A stretch of 64,000 nucleotides of DNA, taken from assembly GCF_002250115.1 (NCBI RefSeq), contig NZ_CP019985.1, positions 1,054,001-1,118,000 of the forward strand, read 5' to 3'. Of the stretch, positions 25,338-32,961 are shown piece after piece. The translations under genes were made by a program, and so were the position numbers. How positions within the stretch are numbered: the first letter of the stretch is position 1; each line of letters starts with the position of its first letter. This DNA is from Shouchella clausii. Its GTDB lineage: Bacteria; Bacillota; Bacilli; Bacillales; Bacillaceae_D. Under the pieces are notes generated by a model, which saw only the letters and a list, made by a program, of their open reading frames with translations, was not told where the DNA came from and ran no database searches.

Positions 25338-27092
25338 TCAATAAATTCCTTTGCTTGACAGAATGGATAAAGTGATTTCAGCAGCCGTGCTTCCATATGC
25401 ATGGTCTTGCTGTTGAATGTTTGTCGCAAAAAAGTACGTATCCGTTTCAGTTTCGACAAATCCGATAAACCAACCATTTATTGCATGGCCGTTCACAATG
25501 CCAGTCCCCGTTTTTCCATAAAGCGTTCCCTTTTGATTTTGTTCAAGTTTCATAACCTCTTTAACGAATTGCACATGCTCTTCTTTAAAGTCCAGTTGGT
25601 TTGTATAGAAGGAATGGAGAAGCTCCACTTGTTCTACCGGTGATATCTTCAAGGAAGATTCCAACCAATAGTGATTTAATCCACCGGAAAGATCTTTATT
25701 CCCATAGTCTAATTGGTTTACAAAAGATTGAATGTTCCTTTGTTTTATCCGCTCGTCTAACTCTTGAAAGTACCAAGTGACCGATTGGCTCATCGCCGAT
25801 TTCAAATCTTGCCCGCTATTCCAGGCTTCATCCTCGTATTCGACTCCATCCCACTCTAACCATGAATCATCTCGCCCGATCACTCCTAGTTCCAAAGCCA
25901 TGAGCGCGGTGTAAATTTTATAGGAAGAATTGGGGGAGACTCTTCTTACACTTTTTTCTTTATTATAGATTTCGAACTGGTCGCTGTTTAAGCTATATAA
26001 TACAAAACTACCCTCATTTCCTGCAAAATGAGTGCTGTAATCTTCAACAATCGCCTGGCTATCATCAAATTGGTAGCGCTCTGTAGAAACAGCGGTTGCC
26101 GTTAAAAAAGGAAATTGAGCAATGACAAAAACGGTGAGAACAGCAAAAACAACCATGCTTTTTAATTGGCGCCGCTTTGACTCGCCAGTAAAAGAAGCAA
26201 TATTCAAGATCCGTATTTTTAAAGCCTTTTTCGAACTATGCAGCTGGTTCGTCAAATGTAAAAATCGAGAATTTCTTTCTAGAAAACGCATGATTGTCTG
26301 GCCATACGTTTTATACTCCCGCTGGCCCAATGTAAGCAAGACCTCCGTATCACAAGCTAATTCCCGATCAAGGCGCATCTCTTTAAAGGCTTTCCATACT
26401 AAAGGATGGAACCAATAAACAATTTGGTAAACGACAAATATATAGTTCACTTTAATATGTTTGCTTTTATAATGGTGCAACTCATGCAACAACACATGTC
26501 TGATTTCATCATCAGATAGATACAATTCGATATTTTTGGGCAACAAGATGTACGTCTTTAACAATCCAAAGGTCATCGGCGTTTGGATGGCAGGGGATTC
26601 TAAAATCGTTAATTTATTCGTTATTTGCAATTCTGCCATGCAATCGCTAAACGCCTTTTGGATTTTTTGATTTTGTATGCGACTTGCAGCTTTTACTAAC
26701 CGTTGTAGCTTTGCATAATGGTATAAAGTCAATAAGAGGAAAAAAATCATTCCTGTAATCCAGATGGAAACAACCGCAGTATGAAGGAACGTATAGTCAA
26801 AGCGACTAACGGACGTGCCAAAATCAACCATCCACTGCTCATTTTGATCCGTAAAACCGAAACGTTCCGAAGATGAATAGGTGGTCTGCTGACGCCCTTG
26901 GTCAAAAAAAGACAAGCCCGTCAATAGATGAATCGGTATAAACGGAAGCGTCAACACAGTAATGAGTAAAAACCATAATTGATAACGCCATTTTGCCGAT
27001 AATTGTTTATAAAAAACGGCTCTCGCAAAAAAGATCACTAGAATCGTTGCCGTTATTAATATAAGAGAAAGTAAAATATGCGGTAACGTCAT
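25338..27092 (-). CDS. blaR1: BlaR1-type beta-lactam sensor-transducer
   Basis: 584 residues, typical of BlaR1. N-terminal membrane part with the gluzincin metalloprotease motif LLHELHHYKSKH (HExxH, about 195-206) and several membrane helices; a last helix near residue 320; then an extracellular penicillin-binding domain homologous to class D enzymes with SxxK as NSSYKIY and KTG in LYGKTGTGI. Acylation by a beta-lactam outside triggers the cytoplasmic protease and removal of BlaI. Transcribed together with blaI and divergent from bla. The domain set is complete, so the induction circuit should be working. Confidence 0.94.
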   Translation of the reverse strand: MTLPHILLSLILITATILVIFFARAVFYKQLSAKWRYQLWFLLITVLTLPFIPIHLLTGLSFFDQGRQQTTYSSSERFGFTDQNEQWMVDFGTSVSRFDYTFLHTAVVSIWITGMIFFLLLTLYHYAKLQRLVKAASRIQNQKIQKAFSDCMAELQITNKLTILESPAIQTPMTFGLLKTYILLPKNIELYLSDDEIRHVLLHELHHYKSKHIKVNYIFVVYQIVYWFHPLVWKAFKEMRLDRELACDTEVLLTLGQREYKTYGQTIMRFLERNSRFLHLTNQLHSSKKALKIRILNIASFTGESKRRQLKSMVVFAVLTVFVIAQFPFLTATAVSTERYQFDDSQAIVEDYSTHFAGNEGSFVLYSLNSDQFEIYNKEKSVRRVSPNSSYKIYTALMALELGVIGRDDSWLEWDGVEYEDEAWNSGQDLKSAMSQSVTWYFQELDERIKQRNIQSFVNQLDYGNKDLSGGLNHYWLESSLKISPVEQVELLHSFYTNQLDFKEEHVQFVKEVMKLEQNQKGTLYGKTGTGIVNGHAINGWFIGFVETETDTYFFATNIQQQDHAYGSTAAEITLSILSSKGIY

Positions 27093-27151
27093 TTATATCC
27101 CCATCTTCCATCCTTTTGCTTCTGACTCCCCACAATCCATAACCATAAAAA

Positions 27152-27180
27152 ATTGTAGCATTCCCATCCGTGAATGTAAA
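27152..27180 (-). promoter_or_regulatory. blaR1-blaI promoter
   Basis: On the minus strand TTTACA (27180-27175), 17-base spacer, TACAAT (27157-27152). Confidence 0.7.
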
Positions 27181-27186
27181 TTTCTA

Positions 27187-27214
27187 TTGACAAAAAAGAC
27201 TACAAATGTAATAT
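27187..27214 (+). promoter_or_regulatory. bla promoter
   Basis: TTGACA (27187-27192), 16-base spacer, TAATAT (27209-27214). The BlaI palindrome overlaps the -10 box. The two divergent -35 boxes lie only 6 bases apart. Confidence 0.75.
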
Positions 27215-27232
27215 TAGATTACATGCGTAGTC
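27198..27232. promoter_or_regulatory. BlaI operator palindrome at bla
   Basis: GACTACAAATGTAAT (27198-27212) and ATTACATGCGTAGTC (27218-27232) are inverted copies with a five-base centre and two mismatched positions. They contain the TACA/TGTA half-sites bound by BlaI/MecI repressors and cover the bla -10 box and start. Confidence 0.75.
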
Positions 27233-27267
27233 AAAGCGCATCACACGTTACGAAAAGGAGTTTTTTT

Positions 27268-28173
27268 ATGCTGAAAACAAAAATGACGTCGTCTATCCTT
27301 GTAGGTGCCTGTTTACTGTTTGGTTGTTCGAATGGCAATGAGCAACCGGTTTCCAACGAACCTGAACCTGAAGAGTCTGTCGAGACTGGAGAGGCGGTTT
27401 TTAAAGCGTTAGAAGAAGAGTACGCTGCCCGTCTTGGCGTATTTGCTTTAGACACCGGGACAGGACAAACCGTTTCCTATCGCGCTGATGAGCGATTTAC
27501 CTATGCGTCTGCCCATAAACCACTTGCTGTTGGCGTTCTGCTTCAACAAAAATCAATCGAAGAGTTGGAACAATTGATTACATACTCGGCCGATGATTTA
27601 GTAAACTACAATCCAATTACCGAAAACCACGTTGAGACAGGCATGACACTAAGAGAGTTAAGCGATGCTTCGATTCGTTATAGCGATAACACTGCTGCAA
27701 ACTTAATTTTTGATGAAATTGGCGGGCCAGAGGGCTTTAAAGAAGGACTTCGAGCAATGGGAGACACGGTAACCGAACCTGAACGAATCGAACCTGAGCT
27801 CAATAATGTTGAACCTGGAGAGATCCAAGATACGAGTACACCAGAGGCGTTGGCCAAAAGCTTGCAAGAATTTACTTTAGGAGAGGCGCTGCCAGCTGAC
27901 AAACAGGAACTGTTAATCGATTGGCTAATAGGAAACACGACTGGAGATGCTTTAATACGTGCTGGGGTGCCGGAAGGTTGGGAAGTTGGTGACAAAACAG
28001 GAGCAGGTTCCTATGGGACTCGAAATGATATTGCCATTCTTTGGCCACCTGAAAAAGAGCCAATTATTTTAGCCATCCTATCTAGCAAAGACGAAAAGGA
28101 TGCCGAATATGATGATGAACTGATCGCGAAAGCGACAGAAGAAGTGATCAATCTCCTCACCCAAACAGAATAG
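27268..28173 (+). CDS. bla: Class A beta-lactamase, lipoprotein form
   Basis: 301 residues. ATG 27268 follows AAAAGGAG; the protein begins with a lipoprotein signal, lipobox LLFGC with C20, so it is probably membrane-anchored outside and also shed. Class A active site is complete: S81-A-H-K84, S139-D-N, the omega-loop E175-P-E-L-N179 and K243-T-G. It hydrolyses penicillins and perhaps some cephalosporins. Bacillus clausii is known to carry a chromosomal class A enzyme (BCL-1), which this probably represents. Controlled by blaR1-blaI through the palindrome at its promoter. Confidence 0.95.
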   Translation: MLKTKMTSSILVGACLLFGCSNGNEQPVSNEPEPEESVETGEAVFKALEEEYAARLGVFALDTGTGQTVSYRADERFTYASAHKPLAVGVLLQQKSIEELEQLITYSADDLVNYNPITENHVETGMTLRELSDASIRYSDNTAANLIFDEIGGPEGFKEGLRAMGDTVTEPERIEPELNNVEPGEIQDTSTPEALAKSLQEFTLGEALPADKQELLIDWLIGNTTGDALIRAGVPEGWEVGDKTGAGSYGTRNDIAILWPPEKEPIILAILSSKDEKDAEYDDELIAKATEEVINLLTQTE

Positions 28174-28477
28174 TAAAAGGCTGGGACCAGTTTCATCTCC
28201 CCACATTCTTAGCTGAAGCTACGATGCAACAACTATGGGAAAAACTATATGGGATTGCAGGAGGTACGGCGTTCTACACAAACGCCTCCTCCTCTCTACA
28301 CCCATTGAGCAGCAAAAAAATTGCCCAGACAGGCAGTCCATGATATGATTTTTCTGTACGAACATGCCTGTCACACAGGCAACGGCAAATTTTTGTATCT
28401 ACTTAGAACGTTGCTAAAACCGATAAAACGAGCAAGGATAACGATCCTTCGCTCGTTTTTTGTACAGGGTGATTACA
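28174..28477. other. Gap between bla and gluQ with hairpins
   Basis: About 300 bases without a supported gene. A stem GGAGG-GGCGTT (28260-28273) with AACGCC-TCCTCC (28281-28291) follows bla without a U-run. A second small stem, GCCTGT/ACAGGC, lies near 28366-28380. The third hairpin just before gluQ is listed separately. No T-box core was found. Confidence 0.5.
28426..28462 (+). terminator. Terminator or attenuator directly before gluQ
   Basis: AAAACGAGCAAGGAT (28426-28439) pairs with ATCCTTCGCTCGTTTT (one bulged base) and continues into TTTTTT. It ends only about 16 bases before the gluQ start codon, so it either stops upstream transcription or regulates gluQ. Confidence 0.75.
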
Positions 28478-29434
28478 ATGAATCAACTGAGAGGCCGGTT
28501 CGCGCCCACCCCGTCAGGCGAGCTCCATCTCGGCAACCTTTACGTTGCCTTGCTCTCTTGGCTGCAAGTGCGGCAAGGAGGCGGACAGTTCATTTTACGT
28601 ATTGAAGACATCGATCGTCCACGGTCAAGGAACGAGCTCGTTGGGCCAATGATGGACGATTTGCACTGGCTCGGTTTGGATTGGGATGAAGGCCCAGATC
28701 AAGGCGGAGAAAACGGCCCCTATTACCAATCGAAGCGGCTGCACCTTTATGAAGAAGCACTACACAACTTGCAAAAGCAACAGTTGCTATACCATTGTTA
28801 TTGCAGCCGAGCTGAACTGCAAGCAGTCGCTAGCGCTCCCCACGGCGTTGCCTCGGAAGGCCAAGCCTATCCTGGAACATGCAAAAGGCTGACCGCGGCG
28901 GAGCGAGCTGCCAAAGCGGCCAAAAAGACGCCTTCATTACGCTTTGCCGTAGACAAATGGCCCACTGCTGAAAAAATGGACTTAGAAATGGAGAAGCTGC
29001 TCCGCCGCGGCGGCGATTTTGTCGTTCAGCGTGCGGACGGCATCATAAGCTATCAACTTGCTGTTGTTGTCGACGATGCGTTAATGGGCATTACGGATGT
29101 CCTCCGTGGCCAAGATTTATACGACTCCACACCAAGACAGCTATTGCTTTATGCCGCGCTCGGATATACCGCTCCCCGGTTTGCACATGTGCCATTGCTT
29201 TATGGTCCGGATGGGCGGCGGCTGGCCAAACGGCATCGTGATTTGTCATTGGCAGCGATCCGCGCAAATGGGTGCCGGCCAGAGGACATTGTTGGTCTAC
29301 TAGCAGCGTTAAGCGGTTTAATTGAGCGCCAAGAACCACTGACCGCAGCGGAATTAATTCCAGAGTTTCGGCTAGAAAAGCTGACGACAGAGCCAATTTT
29401 ATTGGACACGCATATGCTGCAACTGCTCAACTAA
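28478..29434 (+). CDS. gluQ: Glutamyl-Q tRNA(Asp) synthetase
   Basis: 318 residues, a shortened glutamyl-tRNA synthetase without anticodon-binding domain. It activates glutamate and attaches it to queuosine at position 34 of tRNA(Asp). Visible: [15 protein letters not shown] (about 6-20, HIGH-type motif), zinc ligands CYC and C in YPGTCKRL (about 107-140), and the KMSKS-like [10 protein letters not shown] (about 246-255). ATG 28478 is used because CAGGGTGA precedes it; an in-frame TTG at 28460 lies inside the hairpin. In Gram-negatives the gene is often tied to dksA; here it stands next to bla with an attenuator-like hairpin. Confidence 0.93.
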   Translation: MNQLRGRFAPTPSGELHLGNLYVALLSWLQVRQGGGQFILRIEDIDRPRSRNELVGPMMDDLHWLGLDWDEGPDQGGENGPYYQSKRLHLYEEALHNLQKQQLLYHCYCSRAELQAVASAPHGVASEGQAYPGTCKRLTAAERAAKAAKKTPSLRFAVDKWPTAEKMDLEMEKLLRRGGDFVVQRADGIISYQLAVVVDDALMGITDVLRGQDLYDSTPRQLLLYAALGYTAPRFAHVPLLYGPDGRRLAKRHRDLSLAAIRANGCRPEDIVGLLAALSGLIERQEPLTAAELIPEFRLEKLTTEPILLDTHMLQLLN

Positions 29435-29585
29435 CTGATTGATTTGGCTGGCCGCTGATACCTTTTTAAAGGATAGCCAATTGCAGCAGCTGCTTCACAA
29501 AGATAGTGGCACTAACTTTTATTATGCAGTACGCGCCATGGAGACCTTACTCCCAACGCGGATCGCATCATGTGGGCCAGACGGC

Positions 29586-30191
29586 TTAGAACACTTTTCG
29601 TTGGTAAATCACATGGGTAATTCCCCAAGAAAGAACATAAACTGCCAAGATAATGAGTGCCGCTCCTGAATATAAAGCCGGGACTGATAAATGGACAACA
29701 AAGTCGGTAACTGCTGATAATTGTTCAGCTAAAGATATCACAATAGACGGCCCAATGCCTACGAAAAGGAAGAAACTAATCAGAACAACGATGGAAATAA
29801 AGCCCGGTTTAAATATATAGAATAAAGGAAAGGTAAACGAGACAAACAATAAGAATAACCCACTGCCCATGGCAATATCTGCCATCGTAAAAGGCTTATT
29901 AAAAACAAACAACGCCAAACTAGTAATTACAATCGCTAAACCCATATAAACAATCGCACCAATGTAACGGGATGCAATAATTTCCGTCCGTGTATAAGGT
30001 AAGGAATTTAATAATATGTTTGTTTCAGCTTTTTCATCGTAAGCATGCGTGTTAAAGGGAATAAAGATACTGGCGACGAGAAAAATCAAAACTGGATGAG
30101 CATCCATAATAATAAAAAATAAAATAAAGGGAAGATACACGATTAGTTGCCTTTTCTGTAAGATGAGATCACGTTTGATTAAATTAAACAT
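29586..30191 (-). CDS. ABC-2 type permease
   Basis: 201 residues with six hydrophobic segments, the ABC2_membrane_5 type. The central FNTHAYDEKAETNILLNSLPYTRTEII is shared with small Bacillus permeases in which PxTRxEI follows the second helix (here SLPYTRTEI). It overlaps the ATPase gene by 8 bases, so the two are translated together and form an exporter. Substrate unknown; related GntR-ABC sets respond to cell wall antibiotics. Confidence 0.85.
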   Translation of the reverse strand: MFNLIKRDLILQKRQLIVYLPFILFFIIMDAHPVLIFLVASIFIPFNTHAYDEKAETNILLNSLPYTRTEIIASRYIGAIVYMGLAIVITSLALFVFNKPFTMADIAMGSGLFLLFVSFTFPLFYIFKPGFISIVVLISFFLFVGIGPSIVISLAEQLSAVTDFVVHLSVPALYSGAALIILAVYVLSWGITHVIYQRKVF

Positions 30192-31050
30192 CGTGTGTAC
30201 CCTCTTTCAAATAGTACATAATATCCTCCAAAGAGGCTCGTTCTATCACAACCGTGTCGCCGAAGATATCGTTCACTGCCTCAATGTTATCCGTTAATGC
30301 TTCAAATCCAGTTGCTGCACGATGAGTATGAACAAAGGCCTTTTCTGTGTCCCTATCCAATAGTTCGTTTCTTCCTTTAACAAGGGCATAATTTTCAGCG
30401 ATATCGTGGATCGACTTATTAAATACCAATTTCCCTCTTCGTATAAAAGCGATATAATCAGCGATCCGATCCAAATCAGTCGTTATATGGGTAGAAAAGA
30501 AAATCGTCCGATTGCCGTCAATCATCAATTCTTGTAAAAGATCCAACAGCTCCCGCCTAAAAATAGGGTCTAAGCCTGCTGTTGGCTCATCCATAATGAT
30601 CAGCTCTGCATGATGGGATAGCGCGATCGCCAATGAAGCCTTCATTTGCATTCCTTTCGAGAATGTCTTTATCGCTTTATTAAGAGGTAATTCGAATTGG
30701 TTAACATATTGATAAAACGACGTGTCATCCCAGCGTTTGTAAGCTGGCGCCACAATGCGCTTTATATCTTTTAAGTTCAGCCCTTCAAAAAAAACATTCG
30801 CATCATAAACAAATCCAATCCGGTCCTTGATCGCCTTCTCATGCGTTTTATAGTCGAGCCCAAAAACCTTAACTTCCCCGGCATCAGGCTTTAATAAATT
30901 CATCATTATTTTTAACACTGTTGATTTACCAGCTCCATTGGCACCAATGAATCCCGTTACAAAGCCTTGCTTTACTTGTAAATCAACATCGTTAATGGAA
31001 AAATCTTTAAATGTCTTCGTTACATTTTTTAATTCGATTACATGTTCCAT
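30184..31050 (-). CDS. ABC transporter ATP-binding protein
   Basis: 288 residues. Walker A is GANGAGKST (about 38-46), signature FSKGMQMKASLAIAL in place of LSGGQ, as usual for the YtrB/YhcG-like exporters, and Walker B LIIMDEPTAGLDP. The C-terminal extension after about residue 215 is the regulatory part of this family. ATG 31050 is chosen because AGGAG lies 7 bases before it. The gene starts 4 bases after the GntR regulator stop; operon order is regulator, ATPase, permease. Confidence 0.92.
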   Translation of the reverse strand: MEHVIELKNVTKTFKDFSINDVDLQVKQGFVTGFIGANGAGKSTVLKIMMNLLKPDAGEVKVFGLDYKTHEKAIKDRIGFVYDANVFFEGLNLKDIKRIVAPAYKRWDDTSFYQYVNQFELPLNKAIKTFSKGMQMKASLAIALSHHAELIIMDEPTAGLDPIFRRELLDLLQELMIDGNRTIFFSTHITTDLDRIADYIAFIRRGKLVFNKSIHDIAENYALVKGRNELLDRDTEKAFVHTHRAATGFEALTDNIEAVNDIFGDTVVIERASLEDIMYYLKEGTHDV

Positions 31051-31054
31051 CCTT

Positions 31055-31426
31055 TTACTCCTCATATAAAATCTTCAATAATTCCTGCAGCTCTTCAACG
31101 GACAGCCCGATTTCCTTGCTATTTGCAATGACCGTACTCAGCTGCTCCTCAATGACCCTTAACTTCTTCTCCCTCATAACCTCCAAATTTTGCTCGGCAA
31201 CAAAAGAGCCTTTTCCGACAATAGAATAAATAAAACCGGCCTTTTCTAACTCCTCATAGGCACGCTTTGTCGTTATTACACTAATTTGTAAGTCCTTTGC
31301 GAGTTTACGCATAGAGGGGATTGCCGTTCCCTCTGGCAGCTCACCCGATAAAATAGCCGATTTAATTTGATTCGTAATTTGTTCATAAATTGGCTCCTTT
31401 GAACTGTTGGAAATAATGATTTGCAT
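31055..31426 (-). CDS. YtrA-family GntR transcription regulator
   Basis: 123 residues: a GntR winged helix (about 10-75, PSMRKLAKDLQISVITTKRAYEEL) with a short C-terminal dimerisation helix, which is the YtrA type. These repressors usually sit first in an ABC exporter operon and are released by cell wall-active antibiotics. Here the ATPase follows 4 bases after its stop, fitting autoregulation. Confidence 0.92.
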   Translation of the reverse strand: MQIIISNSSKEPIYEQITNQIKSAILSGELPEGTAIPSMRKLAKDLQISVITTKRAYEELEKAGFIYSIVGKGSFVAEQNLEVMREKKLRVIEEQLSTVIANSKEIGLSVEELQELLKILYEE

Positions 31427-31449
31427 GCCAATCCCTCTTCTGTATTTTG

Positions 31450-31512
31450 TGAACTACCCACCACTTATCACCCTTGTAGGTCATTAAGTGGGGGCTTCTT
31501 GGGTAATCGCCC
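31450..31512 (-). mobile_element. Possible IS200/IS605-type right end (omega RNA-like relic)
   Basis: On the minus strand this reads ACCCAAGAAGCCCCCACTTA, then a 17-base loop and TAAGTGGTGGGTAGTTC. I recognise the AAGAAGCCCCCAC...GTGGGTAGTTC pattern as the conserved hairpin at the right end of IS1341/IS605 elements, where it forms the 3' scaffold of the TnpB guide RNA. No tnpA or tnpB is present beside it, so at most a left-over end. Identification rests on memory of the motif, not on a search. Confidence 0.4.
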
Positions 31513-31770
31513 CTTTTGGTAGCGGACGAAATGGACCAAGCTAACCCTCTTGTTCCAAGAGTTTATCGATTCATTAGGCAGTCGCTAATAAACGAATCCC
31601 TTCTTTTTGATATTGATTGCTGAATTGTAACCTCGATCAAGGCTCCGTCCACAAACACATTGATCCCGATATCTTCATATAATGTATATATACTATATGC
31701 CCATCATATACAGGCATGATCCGCCATGCAACCTTTATTGCCCTAGTAACCGACGTTGTATAACAGAGAT
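31513..31770. other. Gap with a possible decayed coding fragment
   Basis: No supported gene. On the minus strand a frame from about 31680 reads INVFVDGALIEVTIQQSISK and runs to a stop near 31575 without a start or ribosome binding site; it may be a gene relic. An AT-rich stretch TATATATACTATATG lies at about 31685-31700. Confidence 0.25.
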
Positions 31771-31812
31771 AAAAACCCCTTTTCAATCGATTTTATCGAG
31801 AGAAAAGGGGGT
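31771..31812 (-). terminator. Terminator of the TetR-MFS-ABC operon
   Basis: ACCCCTTTTC (31775-31784) pairs with GAAAAGGGGGT (31802-31812); an inner TCGA/TCGA stem lies in the loop. On the minus strand TTTTATC follows. Confidence 0.75.
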
Positions 31813-31850
31813 CCTTATTTCTACTAACCATCGTGGACAATCCCGATGGC

Positions 31851-32099
31851 TTACTTTGCTTTCATAAAGTAAATCCCTATTCCAACGTTATAGACAGCGT
31901 GGGCAAGGAGGGAGGGAATGATCGAACCTGTAACATAAAACAACAAAGCAAAGAGGAGCCCGTTTATAAATACGCCTACTAGCGCTAAAGAAACGCCTTT
32001 ATATTGGGGCACATGAATCACCCAAAATAAAAACGTACTAATCAAAATAACAGCCCAATCTGCCAATTGAGAATAACCAATAAATAACCTGATCGCCAA
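31851..32099 (-). pseudogene. 5'-truncated CPBP-family intramembrane protease
   Basis: Only the C-terminal part of a CAAX-protease/bacteriocin-processing (CPBP) protein remains: motif 2 as FWVIHVPQYKG and motif 3 as LLAHAVYNVG, with three hydrophobic segments. Motif 1 (EExxxR) appears degraded as HELAIR just before the TTG at 32099, and the frame upstream of it runs into the ABC gene's 3' end without a start. Full proteins have about 200-300 residues. A deletion has probably fused the remnant to the end of the ABC operon. A short functional product cannot be excluded. Confidence 0.65.
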
Positions 32100-32138
32100 C
32101 TCATGTTTCAGTGGAAAACGGTGATGGGTTTCGGTTCA

Positions 32139-32906
32139 TCAAAACCCATTTTCCACTAACCACTTCATTATGCTTTCTTCCCTTGTCTTTATATCATCAT
32201 GCTGCGGATCGTACTTACCCAATTGCTTTTCGGCCACAACATTGCCATCAATCATAAACAATACTCTTTCAGTTTTTGCAGCCACCTTTGCATCATGTGT
32301 TACAAGAACGATCGTTGTCCCTTGTTGATTTATTTCTGCCAGAATGGACATCACTTCTGCCGACGATTTGGAATCCAATGCGCCAGTCGGCTCGTCTCCA
32401 AAAATGATATCTGGATCATTGATCAATGCTCTACAAATGGCGGCTCTTTGCAACTGGCCGCCTGAGCCTTGATTGATTTGGCGATTGGCAAGCCTTTCTA
32501 TTCCCGTCATTTCCAACAGTTTTTTTGCTTTTTGGTGCACCGCATGTTTATTAGCACCTTTGGATACAAGAGCAGGAAACATCACATTATCAATCAGAGA
32601 CAGATTCTTCAGTAAGTTCATGTGCTGAAAAATAAATCCTATGTGATTCAAGCGAATTTGTGCCAGTTCCTCTTCAGCCAGACCTCCGACTTCAATGCCT
32701 TTAAATGTCACATTTCCAGAAGAAATGCGGTCCATGCCGCTTAGATGATAAATCAGCGTCGACTTCCCGCTTCCTGACGGCCCCATTATCGATACGAATT
32801 CCCCTGCTTCAATTTCTAAGCTTACATTCTTTAAGATGTGGAGCCACTGACCGTTTCCAAGTTCTACTGACTTGTTTATATTTCTTGCCTCTAATAAATT
32901 CGCCAT
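32139..32906 (-). CDS. MacB/LolD-type ABC transporter ATP-binding protein
   Basis: 255 residues. Walker A GPSGSGKST (about 40-48), Walker B IIFGDEPTGALDSKS, H-loop VTHDAKVAAKTERV. The signature reads NQGSGGQLQRAAICRAL, that is LSGGQ with glycine for leucine. It starts about 55 bases after the FtsX-like permease gene and is its partner in a mechanotransmission-type exporter. AAAGGCGG precedes the ATG. Confidence 0.92.
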   Translation of the reverse strand: MANLLEARNINKSVELGNGQWLHILKNVSLEIEAGEFVSIMGPSGSGKSTLIYHLSGMDRISSGNVTFKGIEVGGLAEEELAQIRLNHIGFIFQHMNLLKNLSLIDNVMFPALVSKGANKHAVHQKAKKLLEMTGIERLANRQINQGSGGQLQRAAICRALINDPDIIFGDEPTGALDSKSSAEVMSILAEINQQGTTIVLVTHDAKVAAKTERVLFMIDGNVVAEKQLGKYDPQHDDIKTREESIMKWLVENGF

Positions 32907-32961
32907 TTATATTCCGCCTTTGCCAATAGTCATTTTCTCTGGACGCTCCACCATTAGACCT

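Noticed and set aside
28174-28477. Possible T-box before gluQ
   Set aside because: The T-box core sequence is missing; only simple hairpins occur.
29439-29669. 76-codon plus-strand frame after gluQ
   Set aside because: Runs into the converging permease gene, starts without signals.
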